A DNA stretch of 21,524 nucleotides from an uncultured Kiritimatiellota bacterium (lineage in GTDB: Bacteria > Verrucomicrobiota > Kiritimatiellia > RFP12 > UBA1067). The DNA lies in contig CAKURH010000066.1 of the NCBI GenBank assembly GCA_934675625.1, forward strand, positions 1 to 21,524. Direction: 5' to 3'. The first letter of the stretch is position 1; every line of letters begins with the position of its first letter. The translations under genes and the position numbers were made by a program. The notes under the pieces are model-generated. The model worked only from the letters and a program-made list of their open reading frames with translations, had not been told where the DNA came from and made no database searches. Shown here piece after piece: positions 8,126 to 15,565 of the stretch.

Positions 8126-8317
8126 AAGTGCACCCCGCATAGCTGCCCCTTCGGGCTGCTTCGCAGGGGGATATGCAGGCCTTCCCGCGCAGGACGCCCA
8201 AGTCGCCCGCCCGGAGGCGGGAGCACCGTTGCCCCGAAACGCGCCGCACGTCGGCAAGCGACAGGATGCGTGCGACGGGCCACCGATGCAGCTGATGCCA
8301 TGTTCGCCATAGCCACC

Positions 8318-8346
8318 TTGTGGCGCAAAGAGCAATATGATATAAT
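8318..8346 (+). promoter_or_regulatory. Promoter of the NrtR-like gene
   Basis: TTGTGG (8318-8323) and TATAAT (8341-8346) are 17 bp apart. Transcription would begin near 8353, about 37 nt before the ATG at 8390. Confidence 0.6.
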
Positions 8347-8368
8347 ATCCGCCGTCAATCCTCATAAG

Positions 8369-8384
8369 GCCTTTCGTGAAAGGC
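8369..8384 (+). promoter_or_regulatory. Perfect 16-bp palindrome over the ribosome binding site
   Basis: GCCTTTC-GT-GAAAGGC is a perfect inverted repeat with 7-bp arms, lying between the predicted transcription start and the ATG at 8390. Its right arm contains the AAAGG ribosome binding site. It could be a protein operator, with the encoded NrtR-like protein as the obvious candidate, or an RNA hairpin hiding the ribosome binding site. Confidence 0.45.
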
Positions 8385-8389
8385 AAGCA

Positions 8390-9268
8390 ATGATGTCTCA
8401 GTCACCAGACGACAAGAAGAAGATCGAAGAATACCGCAAGACGCTCGGCAAGTACCCAAAGCCAAGCGTGACGGCGGACATTGTCGCCGTACGCCCTGCC
8501 TACAGCGAACTCGGCGAGGGCCAGTGGCGGGAGAACCCGGAGTTCGCCCTTGAGGTGCTGTTCATCAAGCGCGGGCAATGGCCGTTCGAGGGATGCTGGG
8601 CACTGCCGGGCGGCTTCATCCGCCCGACGGAGACAGTGGACGAAGGTGCGAGGCGCGAACTTCGCGAGGAGACGGCGCTTGAGGCCGACCGTCTCATTCC
8701 CATCGGCGTGTTCTCGAAGCCCGACCGCGACATGAGGGCGTGGATCATTTCCAACGCATTCGTCTCCGTCCACAAGCGCGGACAGGGCTGCCACGTCAAG
8801 GGCGGCGACGATGCGGCGAGTGCGCGGTGGCTTCTCCTCAAGTCGCCCACCATCAGGCAGGAACGGTTCAATCTCCCCTTCCACGAGGACGGAAAACCGG
8901 CGTTCTGCCTGACCGGCTCTTACCGCGAGGAGGATCTCGGCGGCGGCACGGTCCTGTCGGTCGAGGACAATCCGCTGGCGTTCGACCATGCGAAGATCAT
9001 CGCGCAGGCGTTTCTGCGGATGCTGTCGTTTGACACGAAGAAGCTCGTGTTCTTCTTCCTGCCGGAGAAGTTCACGCTTTCCAACTACATCGACGTCTAC
9101 CAGTACCTCACACGCGACTCCGTCAGCGCGGCCAACATCCCAAGCTTCCGTCGCCAGCTCACGCAGACGAAGGAGCCGCTTCTGGAAGTGTGCGAGGGCG
9201 AGTGGGAAGACCTCGGCGGTCGCGCCCACGCCCCCGCGAAACTGTACCGCAGGAGAATCAACCCCTAA
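8390..9268 (+). CDS. NrtR-like Nudix regulator (Nudix domain plus winged helix)
   Basis: This 292-residue protein has an N-terminal Nudix domain (about 25-180) and a C-terminal winged-helix part (about 200-292), the NrtR plan. The Nudix box is complete at 75-97: G75, E81, R89-E90, E93-E94; only the last glycine is replaced by A96. NrtR proteins bind ADP-ribose or related nucleotides and repress NAD metabolism genes; many have a broken Nudix box, so this one may still hydrolyse. The C-terminal LAFDHAKIIAQAFLRML, LPEKFTLSNYIDVYQYL and PAKLYRRR segments are typical of NrtR. The next gene frees ADP-ribose from proteins, so the pair makes biochemical sense. The start follows an AAAGG site; ATG at 8393 is an equal alternative. 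Confidence 0.85.
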   Translation: MMSQSPDDKKKIEEYRKTLGKYPKPSVTADIVAVRPAYSELGEGQWRENPEFALEVLFIKRGQWPFEGCWALPGGFIRPTETVDEGARRELREETALEADRLIPIGVFSKPDRDMRAWIISNAFVSVHKRGQGCHVKGGDDAASARWLLLKSPTIRQERFNLPFHEDGKPAFCLTGSYREEDLGGGTVLSVEDNPLAFDHAKIIAQAFLRMLSFDTKKLVFFFLPEKFTLSNYIDVYQYLTRDSVSAANIPSFRRQLTQTKEPLLEVCEGEWEDLGGRAHAPAKLYRRRINP

Positions 9269-9345
9269 ACATAAGCCGAAAGGCCAACGCCAATCTGTAA
9301 ACAAAACTCATATAGCCAAAAAGGAAAGAAGAAAGGAAAAAACAA

Positions 9346-10173
9346 ATGAACAGAAACAAGGAAAAGGGAATGCTGTGGGGACTCATCGTGGGCGACGCCT
9401 TCGGAAGTCCCATACAGTTCACGAGCAAGGACGGCCACCCGTGGATCACAGAGATGGAGCCGTGCCCCGTCTTCAACCTTCCGGCCGGATACTGGACGGA
9501 CGACTCCTCGATGGCCCTGTGCGTGATGGACTCGTTTGTCCGCAAGGGCGGCTACGACCTCGCGGACATCGGCCAGACGTTCGTGCGGTGGCTCTATGAA
9601 GGCTACCTCTCCAGCAAGGACGGACAGGCGTTCGACGTCGGCGGCGCGACGTATACGGCGGGTCTGGCGCTCCGACGCGGCTCGCTCGTGAACGGCACCG
9701 AGGAATCGCAAGGCAACGGCTCGATCATGCGGTTTGCTCCGAGCTACCTCATCGCCCGCGCGCTCAAGCGGCCGGAGATCCTGCATGAGGTAAGCGACCT
9801 CACGCACGCCTCGGCGCGGGTGCGAGCCGTCGTCAATCGCTTCGCAGCGGTGTTGGACGAACACATGGCCGGAAAGCGCACGACGGCGCGGAGCGAATTC
9901 AAGACGAGAGAAGAAGTCAACAACTCGGGCTGGGCCGTCTCAACGCTGGAGGCCGCGCTCTGGGCGTTCAACACGACAGCGAGCTTCGAGGAGGGGCTGA
10001 TCGCCGCCGTCAACCTGGGCGGCGATTCGGATACCATCGGGGCGGTGTTCGGGCAGATTGCCGGCGCGCACTACGGCTTCGAGGCCATTCCCGACCGCTG
10101 GGTGAAGGCGATCAAGACTTGGCGCAAGGTTGATGAACTCATCGAGGGCTTTCTCGATGCTTTGGAGGTCTGA
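9346..10173 (+). CDS. ADP-ribosylglycohydrolase (DraG/ARH family)
   Basis: This is a 275-residue hydrolase of the DraG/ARH family, which removes ADP-ribose from proteins or nucleic acids using two metal ions. The metal-binding motifs are all present: GDAFG (16-20), WTDDSS (50-55) and GGDSDTIGA (225-233), with QGNGSIMR (122-129) in the active-site region. There is no signal peptide, so it acts in the cytoplasm. It lies 77 bp after the NrtR-like gene, behind an A-rich leader with AAAGGAAAA near the ATG, and could be transcribed with it. No ADP-ribosyltransferase is visible in the window, so the substrate may be made elsewhere in the genome or by an invader. Confidence 0.9.
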   Translation: MNRNKEKGMLWGLIVGDAFGSPIQFTSKDGHPWITEMEPCPVFNLPAGYWTDDSSMALCVMDSFVRKGGYDLADIGQTFVRWLYEGYLSSKDGQAFDVGGATYTAGLALRRGSLVNGTEESQGNGSIMRFAPSYLIARALKRPEILHEVSDLTHASARVRAVVNRFAAVLDEHMAGKRTTARSEFKTREEVNNSGWAVSTLEAALWAFNTTASFEEGLIAAVNLGGDSDTIGAVFGQIAGAHYGFEAIPDRWVKAIKTWRKVDELIEGFLDALEV

Positions 10174-10189
10174 TTCCGTCTTGCGAAGC

Positions 10190-10222
10190 GCCGGCGCGCG
10201 ATTCGCGGCGGTTCGCGCCGGC
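10190..10222 (+). repeat. GC-rich hairpin after the ADP-ribosylglycohydrolase gene
   Basis: GCCGGCGCG (10190-10198) and CGCGCCGGC (10214-10222) form a perfect 9-bp stem with a 15-nt loop, followed by another CCGG-rich dyad. It lies just after the stop codon. There is no T-run, so it could be a rho-assisted or weak terminator, or a transcript-end stabiliser. Confidence 0.4.
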
Positions 10223-10253
10223 CGGCACCCGGCCAAAAGCCAACGGCGATTTA

Positions 10254-10262
10254 TGGTATAAT
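10254..10262 (+). promoter_or_regulatory. Extended -10 promoter of the Bro-N gene
   Basis: TGGTATAAT combines TG with a perfect TATAAT (10257-10262). No clear -35 box is seen. It gives the antirepressor-like gene its own transcript with a leader of about 80 nt. Confidence 0.55.
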
Positions 10263-10350
10263 TGCGGCAGCAAAGACAATGGATAATGCGTGATTCGGCA
10301 AAAGTGGACGAATGGGAGTTCGTTGGCGAGTGACGACAGGAGGGGAAGCA

Positions 10351-11211
10351 ATGTCAAAACAGGAAATAATAAAGATTTTCGGCGACCGCAAGATCCGTTC
10401 CATCTGGGACGGCGAGGCTGAGAAGTGGTACTTTTCCGTTGTGGATGTCGTGGCCGTGCTGACCGACAGCGAGAATCCGCGAAACTATTGGAAAGTACTG
10501 AAAAACCGTTTGAAGAAAGAAGGGAATCAGTCGGTTACAAATTGTAACCAACTGAAATTGAAAGCGTCGGACGGCAAGTTCTACTTGACAGATGTCGCTG
10601 ACCAAGAGCAACTGTTCCGCCTCATCCAGTCCATTCCGTCGCCAAAGGCTGAACCATTCAAGGTGTGGATGGCAAAGGTCGCGGCTGAACGCCTCGACCA
10701 GATTCAAGACCCTGAACTTTCCATTCAACAGGCGCTGGCAGATTATCGGCGTCTCGGCTATTCCGAAAAGTGGATTGCCCGTCGTCTCAAGTCGATTGAA
10801 ATCCGCAAGGAACTGACGGACGAGTGGAAGGCACGTGGCGTGGAGGACGAGCGCGAATACGCAAGCCTCACGAATACAATCTACAAGACATGGGCGGGCA
10901 TGACCGCCGGAGAGTACAAGCGGTTTAAGGGGCTTAAAAAACAGAATCTCCGTGACAACATGACGAACATGGAGCTGATCTTGAGCATGCTCGCCGAGGA
11001 ATCGACACGAGAGATTTCCGCCGCGACCCTGCCGCGCAACATGATGGAGCATCACAAGGTGGCCGCCAGCGGCGACGGCGTGGCGAAGAACGCCAAGGTC
11101 GAGATCGAGCGCAAGACAGGCCGCAAAGTCATATCTACCCTTAACGCATCGGATGCCAGTTCCCTTGATGTCGAAGGGGGCGATATGCTGCCGCCTCCGC
11201 CCGCGAAGTAA
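10351..11211 (+). CDS. Bro-N domain antirepressor/DinD-like protein
   Basis: This 286-residue protein has an N-terminal Bro-N domain (about 10-115: IRSIWDGEAEKWYFSVVDVV, DSENPRNYWKVLKNRL, FKVWMAKVA) of the kind found in phage antirepressors. The C-terminal half resembles DinD-like proteins (KTWAGMTAGEYKRFKGLKK, LRDNMTNMELILSMLAEE, KVEIERKTGRKV). Such proteins are widespread in prophages and in bacterial genomes as stand-alone genes, mostly of unknown function; DinD is tied to the SOS response. A strong AGGAGGGG site five bases before the ATG fixes the start. It is separated from its neighbours by promoters on both sides. It could regulate the downstream operon, or be an independent accessory gene. 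No other phage genes are seen nearby. Confidence 0.8.
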   Translation: MSKQEIIKIFGDRKIRSIWDGEAEKWYFSVVDVVAVLTDSENPRNYWKVLKNRLKKEGNQSVTNCNQLKLKASDGKFYLTDVADQEQLFRLIQSIPSPKAEPFKVWMAKVAAERLDQIQDPELSIQQALADYRRLGYSEKWIARRLKSIEIRKELTDEWKARGVEDEREYASLTNTIYKTWAGMTAGEYKRFKGLKKQNLRDNMTNMELILSMLAEESTREISAATLPRNMMEHHKVAASGDGVAKNAKVEIERKTGRKVISTLNASDASSLDVEGGDMLPPPPAK

Positions 11212-11246
11212 GTGAAAGAAACGCCCCAAAAGGCAATCTACGATTA

Positions 11247-11255
11247 TGATATAAT
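11247..11255 (+). promoter_or_regulatory. Extended -10 promoter upstream of the Z1/type III operon
   Basis: TGATATAAT contains TG and a perfect TATAAT (11250-11255); no convincing -35 box is seen. It is the only good promoter between the Bro-N gene and the Z1 gene, so the operon transcript probably begins near 11262 and carries a leader of about 440 nt. Confidence 0.5.
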
Positions 11256-11486
11256 ACAAATGGCCTTTGAAAACGGAAATTCGGCTTTCAGGTGCTTGAA
11301 TGCAAAACGTGAAACAAGAGAGGAAAACATCACGAGCAGAATGTAAGACATTAGACCGGTCGTAGCATCGGAAACGGCCGGCTCCCCACTCGGGAGGGAC
11401 GCGCTTCGCCGCGTCCGCTCACGAGGAGCGAGGAGATGCAGTGGGTGCGCAAGCTAACCACTGCAACGTACGCGAATCAGCGTATG

Positions 11487-11622
11487 ACGCTTTACGGGAA
11501 ACTTCGCCAAAGTAAATTGTCAAAGCGGAATACGGTGATCGCGCTACGTGTGCAGTCCACACGTGGCGTGTTCCATCATTATGTTTTGACAAGGGCGTTT
11601 GGCGACGCCTCCCGTAAGACGT
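11487..11622 (+). repeat. 136-nt rod-like imperfect palindrome (hairpin G)
   Basis: The outer arms 11487-11511 and 11598-11622 are complementary at 20 of 25 positions. A middle helix pairs TTGTCAAA (11517-24) with TTTGACAA (11585-92). The tip is a 13-bp stem, two pairs being G-U (11540-52 with 11558-70), closing a 5-nt loop. The arms together form one long irregular hairpin in RNA or single-stranded DNA. Confidence 0.6.
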
Positions 11623-11651
11623 GGTGATCAGGAACACGCCACACTATTTTT
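11563..11651 (+). promoter_or_regulatory. Possible attenuator: alternative stem followed by a T-run
   Basis: GTGGCGTGTTCC (11563-11574) is the exact reverse complement of GGAACACGCCAC (11631-11642). This 12-bp stem cannot form together with the tip of hairpin G, which uses the same 5' bases. Five T residues follow at 11647-11651. That is the layout of a terminator/antiterminator switch, but the loop is long and the T-run starts four bases after the stem, so the call is tentative. Confidence 0.3.
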
Positions 11652-11702
11652 CCGCACAGGTGGTCGTTCTGAAACAAGACCGTGCGGGAAGAGAGGTGGA
11701 TA

Positions 11703-14700
11703 ATGACGAATCAGGTTGTGTCGCTGGCATGGTATGTGTTCCGCGCAAAGAAGACAGGAGTGCCACGCGAGAAGTTGACGGAGGCCGACTATCAGGACAT
11801 TTTGCCGACGGTCGTTGACATTGTGACTGCCGCAAGCATTTGGCAGGACTCGCATGAAGAAGCGGAAGCACTTCTGCCGCTTCCCGCAATCGACCTGACG
11901 CAGACGGACTATCTCGATGTCGTGGCCCAGATCTATGCGGGCGTACCGTATGGGGAAATCAAGCTGAAGCCCGTTCTGCCGAAGCCGCCGGCCATCCTTC
12001 ACACGCCTTATCTTCCACAGTATCTCGCGTCCATTCCCGACGATGTGCGCACGCCTACTGCGGTCAAAGCAACGCTCGAACGTCTTGACGAGGTTCTGGC
12101 AGATCGCACGTTCTCCGCGTCGCCGCACGGCAACGGCCTTGTCGTTGGCCGTGTGCAGTCCGGCAAGACGCGCAACTACATCGGCCTCATGCTCGATGCC
12201 GCCGACAATGGATGGAACGTCATCATCGTCCTGACGAGCGCAATCAGGGCACTCGCCCAGCAGACACGCGACCGCATCGCGGAGGAGTTTGCGAACGTGG
12301 GGGCGACCAACAAGCAATTCTCGCATGAACTCGACTTCCTATCCTCCAATGGAACGAACAGCATTGCCGGGGCGGAACTGGACGGCGACTTCCTCTACTG
12401 GGGCGTCGCAATGAAGGAGACGAACAGCCTCAATCGCATTCGCACCTGGCTGAGTGCCGAGATGCGGCCAATCAAGAAGATGCGTGTCATGATCATCGAC
12501 GACGAGGCCGACAACGCCACGCCGGATGCCAACACGAGCGTCAAAGGCAACCTTTCCGAAGAGGAAATTGACGAGCGTATCGACGCGATTCGCGCAACGC
12601 ATGGTTTCGAGCCTCTTGCGGACTGGTTCCTGTCGCTCCGCGAGAGGAAATGGCCGGACATCGGCGAGAAAACCCCTGCAGCACAGGCCTTTGGTGAAGT
12701 CGTCGATCTGCTCAGGGGCGCGTTGAGCAAGAAGAAGCTGCGAGACACGATTGTCAACACGGCCGCCTACAGGAAGATGCTCGGCATGGAAGAGTTCGCG
12801 GATCCGCCAGTGTCATGTCTTGTCCCACAGCATTTTCACAAGGCATTGGGCGAAGGCGACGATTCGTGTGGGGCATTCGTCCTTCTCCTGAAATCCATCC
12901 TTGACATCGTACGCGAACGCAGTGCCATCAACGCCGCCGTCTGCGTACTGGTCGGCCCCGATTCCGAGACGGGCTCCTACGCCTATGCCTTCGCAAAGTG
13001 CGCCTATATTGCCTATACGGCGACCCCCTACGCGAACATCCTCAACGAGGGGCCGTCGCATACACCCATTTATGCGGATTTCATCCAGTCGTTGGAGATT
13101 GTGCCGCAGTACTTTGGCGTGGAGGCGATCTACGGCCACGACATCGCGTCCATCGCGCCGCGCATGTCCATCGTCTGTCCCATCACCGAGGATGAAGAGC
13201 AGAAAATTCTCACCCCCCTTCGACAGGACGGGACTCTCGATTGGGACGACAATCTCGTGTGTACGTACAAGGACGAGAAGATCGAATGGAAGAGCCTGAA
13301 GGCGGCTGTCGCCTGGGCGTTCTGCGCGGCGGCGGCGCGGCGTCATGCGCGGCTCGCCCTTTCAGACGAGAAGAAGCGCACAAAACGCGAAAACCGCTGG
13401 ACGACGATGATTGTGAACGTCCATCACGTACAGGCTGTCCACGGTATCACAAAGAGAATTCTTTCCGGCTTCATTGCATCTTGTTGTCGGGAACCAGAAG
13501 CACGCATTACCTTCGCGGAGGCGTGCCGCGCCGTTTGGGACGAGCAGACGAAGCAGTTTACCAAAACGCAATTCGACGCGCTTTTCAACCAATCGCACGA
13601 GCCGAGCGAGAACTACGGCGAAATTTCCGACTACCCAAAATTTGAGGACATTGCGTCTGACCTTGCCCACTTTCTCGACGGTTGGCAACAGTACGTCCAC
13701 GCCATCGTCATCAACAGCACGCCCGTCGGAAAGGAAGAACAGGCCCTCTACAGCCAAGACGCCGGAGCGATGGAGCTGACGGACGACCACCTCTGGCTCG
13801 TGAGCGGCGGCAACACCATCGGGCGTGGGCTGACGCTTCCTGGACTGGTCGTCAGCTACTTCGACCGCGTACGCGACGGAACGTGCGTGGATACCCTCAC
13901 GCAGATGGGGCGATGGTTCGGCTACCGCCCGGGCTATGAGCTGTTGCCGCGCATCTGGATGAACCTCGACACCATCGGTGAAATGAAGCGTATCGCCATG
14001 TTGGAGCTGCGCATGCACGAGTCCATTGCCGACAACTTCGCGCAGAAGTTCTCACCCTCCGATCCCGCCCACTACCAGCAGATCTACTGCTGGGGGCGCG
14101 GTCTCTCCGGGCGCGCTCGGTCTCGCCGTGCGCTTGATGCGGACATCGGCACCATCGGCTCCTTGGATGACTATTTCTCCTCCGAGGAGAAACGTCAGCA
14201 GGCGCTGACCGTCAGCGAGGCGTTCATCAGCGGCCTTGGTTCACAGACGGCGCGTGAGGACGGCAACACGGCCGGCAAGTTCCCGTATGCCACCACGCCT
14301 CTTTGGGAGAACGTGAGCCGTACGACGATACTGGATTTCCTCAAGAAACTCCTGCCGTTCTATCCAGACCGTTCACGGCGGCTTCTGCGCGGACTCCTGC
14401 GCGACATCGCCGGAAGCGAGTCCGTCAACTGGGATGTCGTGATTGGCAATCCTCGCCATCCGAGCGAGAAGTGGAATCTCGCCGGACATGAAGTCGGTGT
14501 CGGCACGCCAACGGGGCCGCCGTCGGGGAGTGAGATCGTGCGGACATCGACGGCGCGTCTTCACGTTTCGTTCTATGCGATGATCCGTGCCGAGGTCATC
14601 AACCGCATGGACATCGCGACGCTGAAGAAGTTCCAGGGCCCGATCGCGGCGATCCTTGAAAACAAGTGCGCAAAGGTCGGCTCGTTGCCGCCCCACTACG

Positions 14701-15536
14701 ATGCGGCGCTTCCGCACGTGAAGGAAGGCGACTCCATCGCCGACCGTCTGGCGGCGCTGGTCGCGGAGCTTGAGGCGCAAGACGGCGACAAGCCGCTTCC
14801 CGAACCCATCCACGCGCGGTTCGACGACGTGATTGACCCTGGCACCAATGCGTCGTTGCGCGGCTTCCGCAACCGTTCCTCCGGCGAGTACATGGCCGCG
14901 ATCCACAAGAGCGCCCACCAGGAACGGCCCACATTGCAGCTGTATCTCGTCCGCCCGAAGAACGTCACCTGTGCGGACACACCGTGCGTGAACGTCTCGT
15001 TCTTCTGGCCGGGGCATGCACCGGACGACTTCTTCACGGTGTGCGTTGACGAGAATCCGGATTTCGTCCGTCTCGTCACCCCGCGTGTCTTCTGCCAGAA
15101 TGTGGAGGACATCCTGCGTGAGCATGATTTTCCGATGCAACGCAAGGAACTCCTGTGCAAGGTTCTGGAGCGTCTGGGACTCAAGTGCAACGCGAATTTC
15201 TTCGCCCAGCACATTAATCAGCCGCTTGATGGATTCAAGTTCCACAAGATGGCAGGGCGCAACGCCTACTGCATCGACGGCTGGGCGACGGATGAAGAAG
15301 CACGGCTGAACCAGGAGTTACTGTGCGCGGCCGTCGATCTGCTGCAGCGTGAACGGCGGGAGATGAAGACAGAGGCCATCCTCGACTTGCTGCTCTTTGA
15401 ACAGCCGCGTTTCCGTGACTTCTTCACGAAGGCAGACACGACGCATCTCAATCAGTTGCTCACCGACGAAATCCTCACGGCGAACGACATCACTGTTGTC
15501 TGCAAAAAGCCCGTCACCTATCTCTATCACTGCTGA
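11703..15536 (+). CDS. Z1-domain ATPase, restriction-associated
   Basis: This is a 1277-residue protein of the Z1 family, helicase-like P-loop ATPases found in restriction-modification gene neighbourhoods. Walker A is GRVQSGKT (149-156), Walker B is DDEAD (266-270), TATPYAN (439-445) matches superfamily 2 motif III, and NTIGRGLT (704-711) with QMGRWFGYRPGY (734-745) matches the later arginine-finger motifs. The last third has no domain I recognise; the end (about 1130-1277) looks helical and could be winged-helix-like. The ATG at 11703 is chosen over an in-frame GTG at 11682 because GAGAGG lies six bases before it, and the GTG would sit in the stem of hairpin H. It leads a five-gene operon and is followed after 20 bp by mod. 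Its partner nuclease is not obvious; it has no clear nuclease motif of its own. Confidence 0.85.
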   Translation: MTNQVVSLAWYVFRAKKTGVPREKLTEADYQDILPTVVDIVTAASIWQDSHEEAEALLPLPAIDLTQTDYLDVVAQIYAGVPYGEIKLKPVLPKPPAILHTPYLPQYLASIPDDVRTPTAVKATLERLDEVLADRTFSASPHGNGLVVGRVQSGKTRNYIGLMLDAADNGWNVIIVLTSAIRALAQQTRDRIAEEFANVGATNKQFSHELDFLSSNGTNSIAGAELDGDFLYWGVAMKETNSLNRIRTWLSAEMRPIKKMRVMIIDDEADNATPDANTSVKGNLSEEEIDERIDAIRATHGFEPLADWFLSLRERKWPDIGEKTPAAQAFGEVVDLLRGALSKKKLRDTIVNTAAYRKMLGMEEFADPPVSCLVPQHFHKALGEGDDSCGAFVLLLKSILDIVRERSAINAAVCVLVGPDSETGSYAYAFAKCAYIAYTATPYANILNEGPSHTPIYADFIQSLEIVPQYFGVEAIYGHDIASIAPRMSIVCPITEDEEQKILTPLRQDGTLDWDDNLVCTYKDEKIEWKSLKAAVAWAFCAAAARRHARLALSDEKKRTKRENRWTTMIVNVHHVQAVHGITKRILSGFIASCCREPEARITFAEACRAVWDEQTKQFTKTQFDALFNQSHEPSENYGEISDYPKFEDIASDLAHFLDGWQQYVHAIVINSTPVGKEEQALYSQDAGAMELTDDHLWLVSGGNTIGRGLTLPGLVVSYFDRVRDGTCVDTLTQMGRWFGYRPGYELLPRIWMNLDTIGEMKRIAMLELRMHESIADNFAQKFSPSDPAHYQQIYCWGRGLSGRARSRRALDADIGTIGSLDDYFSSEEKRQQALTVSEAFISGLGSQTAREDGNTAGKFPYATTPLWENVSRTTILDFLKKLLPFYPDRSRRLLRGLLRDIAGSESVNWDVVIGNPRHPSEKWNLAGHEVGVGTPTGPPSGSEIVRTSTARLHVSFYAMIRAEVINRMDIATLKKFQGPIAAILENKCAKVGSLPPHYDAALPHVKEGDSIADRLAALVAELEAQDGDKPLPEPIHARFDDVIDPGTNASLRGFRNRSSGEYMAAIHKSAHQERPTLQLYLVRPKNVTCADTPCVNVSFFWPGHAPDDFFTVCVDENPDFVRLVTPRVFCQNVEDILREHDFPMQRKELLCKVLERLGLKCNANFFAQHINQPLDGFKFHKMAGRNAYCIDGWATDEEARLNQELLCAAVDLLQRERREMKTEAILDLLLFEQPRFRDFFTKADTTHLNQLLTDEILTANDITVVCKKPVTYLYHC

Positions 15537-15565
15537 AGGCTTGTTGAGCGAAAGGAATGACCGAA

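Larger units (their letters stand above)
7736..8389. other. Non-coding region rich in inverted repeats
   Basis: I find no convincing gene in these 654 bp. They hold several dyads: a bulged 16-bp stem (7807-7825 with 7897-7912), AGGCGGC/GCCGCCT (7952-7958 with 7963-7969), a 133-bp palindromic element (7993-8125), CCCGCC/GGCGGG (8206-8221), and at the right end the promoter and operator-like palindrome of the Nudix gene. No T-runs follow the hairpins, so there is no clear terminator for the tRNA operon. Confidence 0.5.
11356..11687 (+). ncRNA. Candidate structured RNA: chain of eight hairpins before the Z1 gene
   Basis: Consecutive stems are seen directly in the sequence: A, CCGGTCGT (11356-63) with ACGGCCGG (11374-81); B, CTCCC with GGGAG (11382-96); C, GGACGCG with CGCGTCC (11397-416); D, GCTC with GAGC (11417-29), all four abutting without gaps; E, GCAGTGG with CCACTGC (11438-64); F, CGTACGC with GCGTATG (11467-86); G, a 136-nt rod (11487-622); H, CCGCAC with GTGCGG enclosing GGTC/GACC (11652-87). 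No known RNA family is recognised. It could be an operon leader that controls expression, a separate non-coding RNA used by the system, or a palindromic mobile repeat that landed here. No reverse transcriptase is nearby, which argues against a retron. Confidence 0.5.
11212..11702. other. Long non-coding leader region of the Z1/type III operon
   Basis: These 490 bp hold an extended -10 promoter (11247-11255), a possible 28-codon reading frame (11260-11346, MAFENGNS...) whose ATG lies at or before the predicted transcription start and so is doubtful, and then a chain of hairpins from 11356 to 11687. The region ends in the GAGAGG ribosome binding site of the Z1 gene. Longer open frames here run over the hairpins on both strands and do not look like genes. 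Confidence 0.55.

Noticed and set aside
7752..8386. Several open frames in the post-tRNA region on both strands
   Set aside because: Low-complexity Arg/Ser/Pro-rich translations that overlap each other and the palindromic elements, with no ribosome binding sites.
11419..11637. Short open frames on both strands in the leader (11436-11627 plus, 11419-11637 minus)
   Set aside because: They run across the paired arms of the hairpins, lack good ribosome binding sites and have no recognisable protein features.
11356..11687. Retron msr-msd
   Set aside because: No reverse transcriptase gene is present in the window.
11356..11687. CRISPR array or integron attC array
   Set aside because: The stems differ from one another and are not separated by regular spacers; no cas or integrase genes are present.
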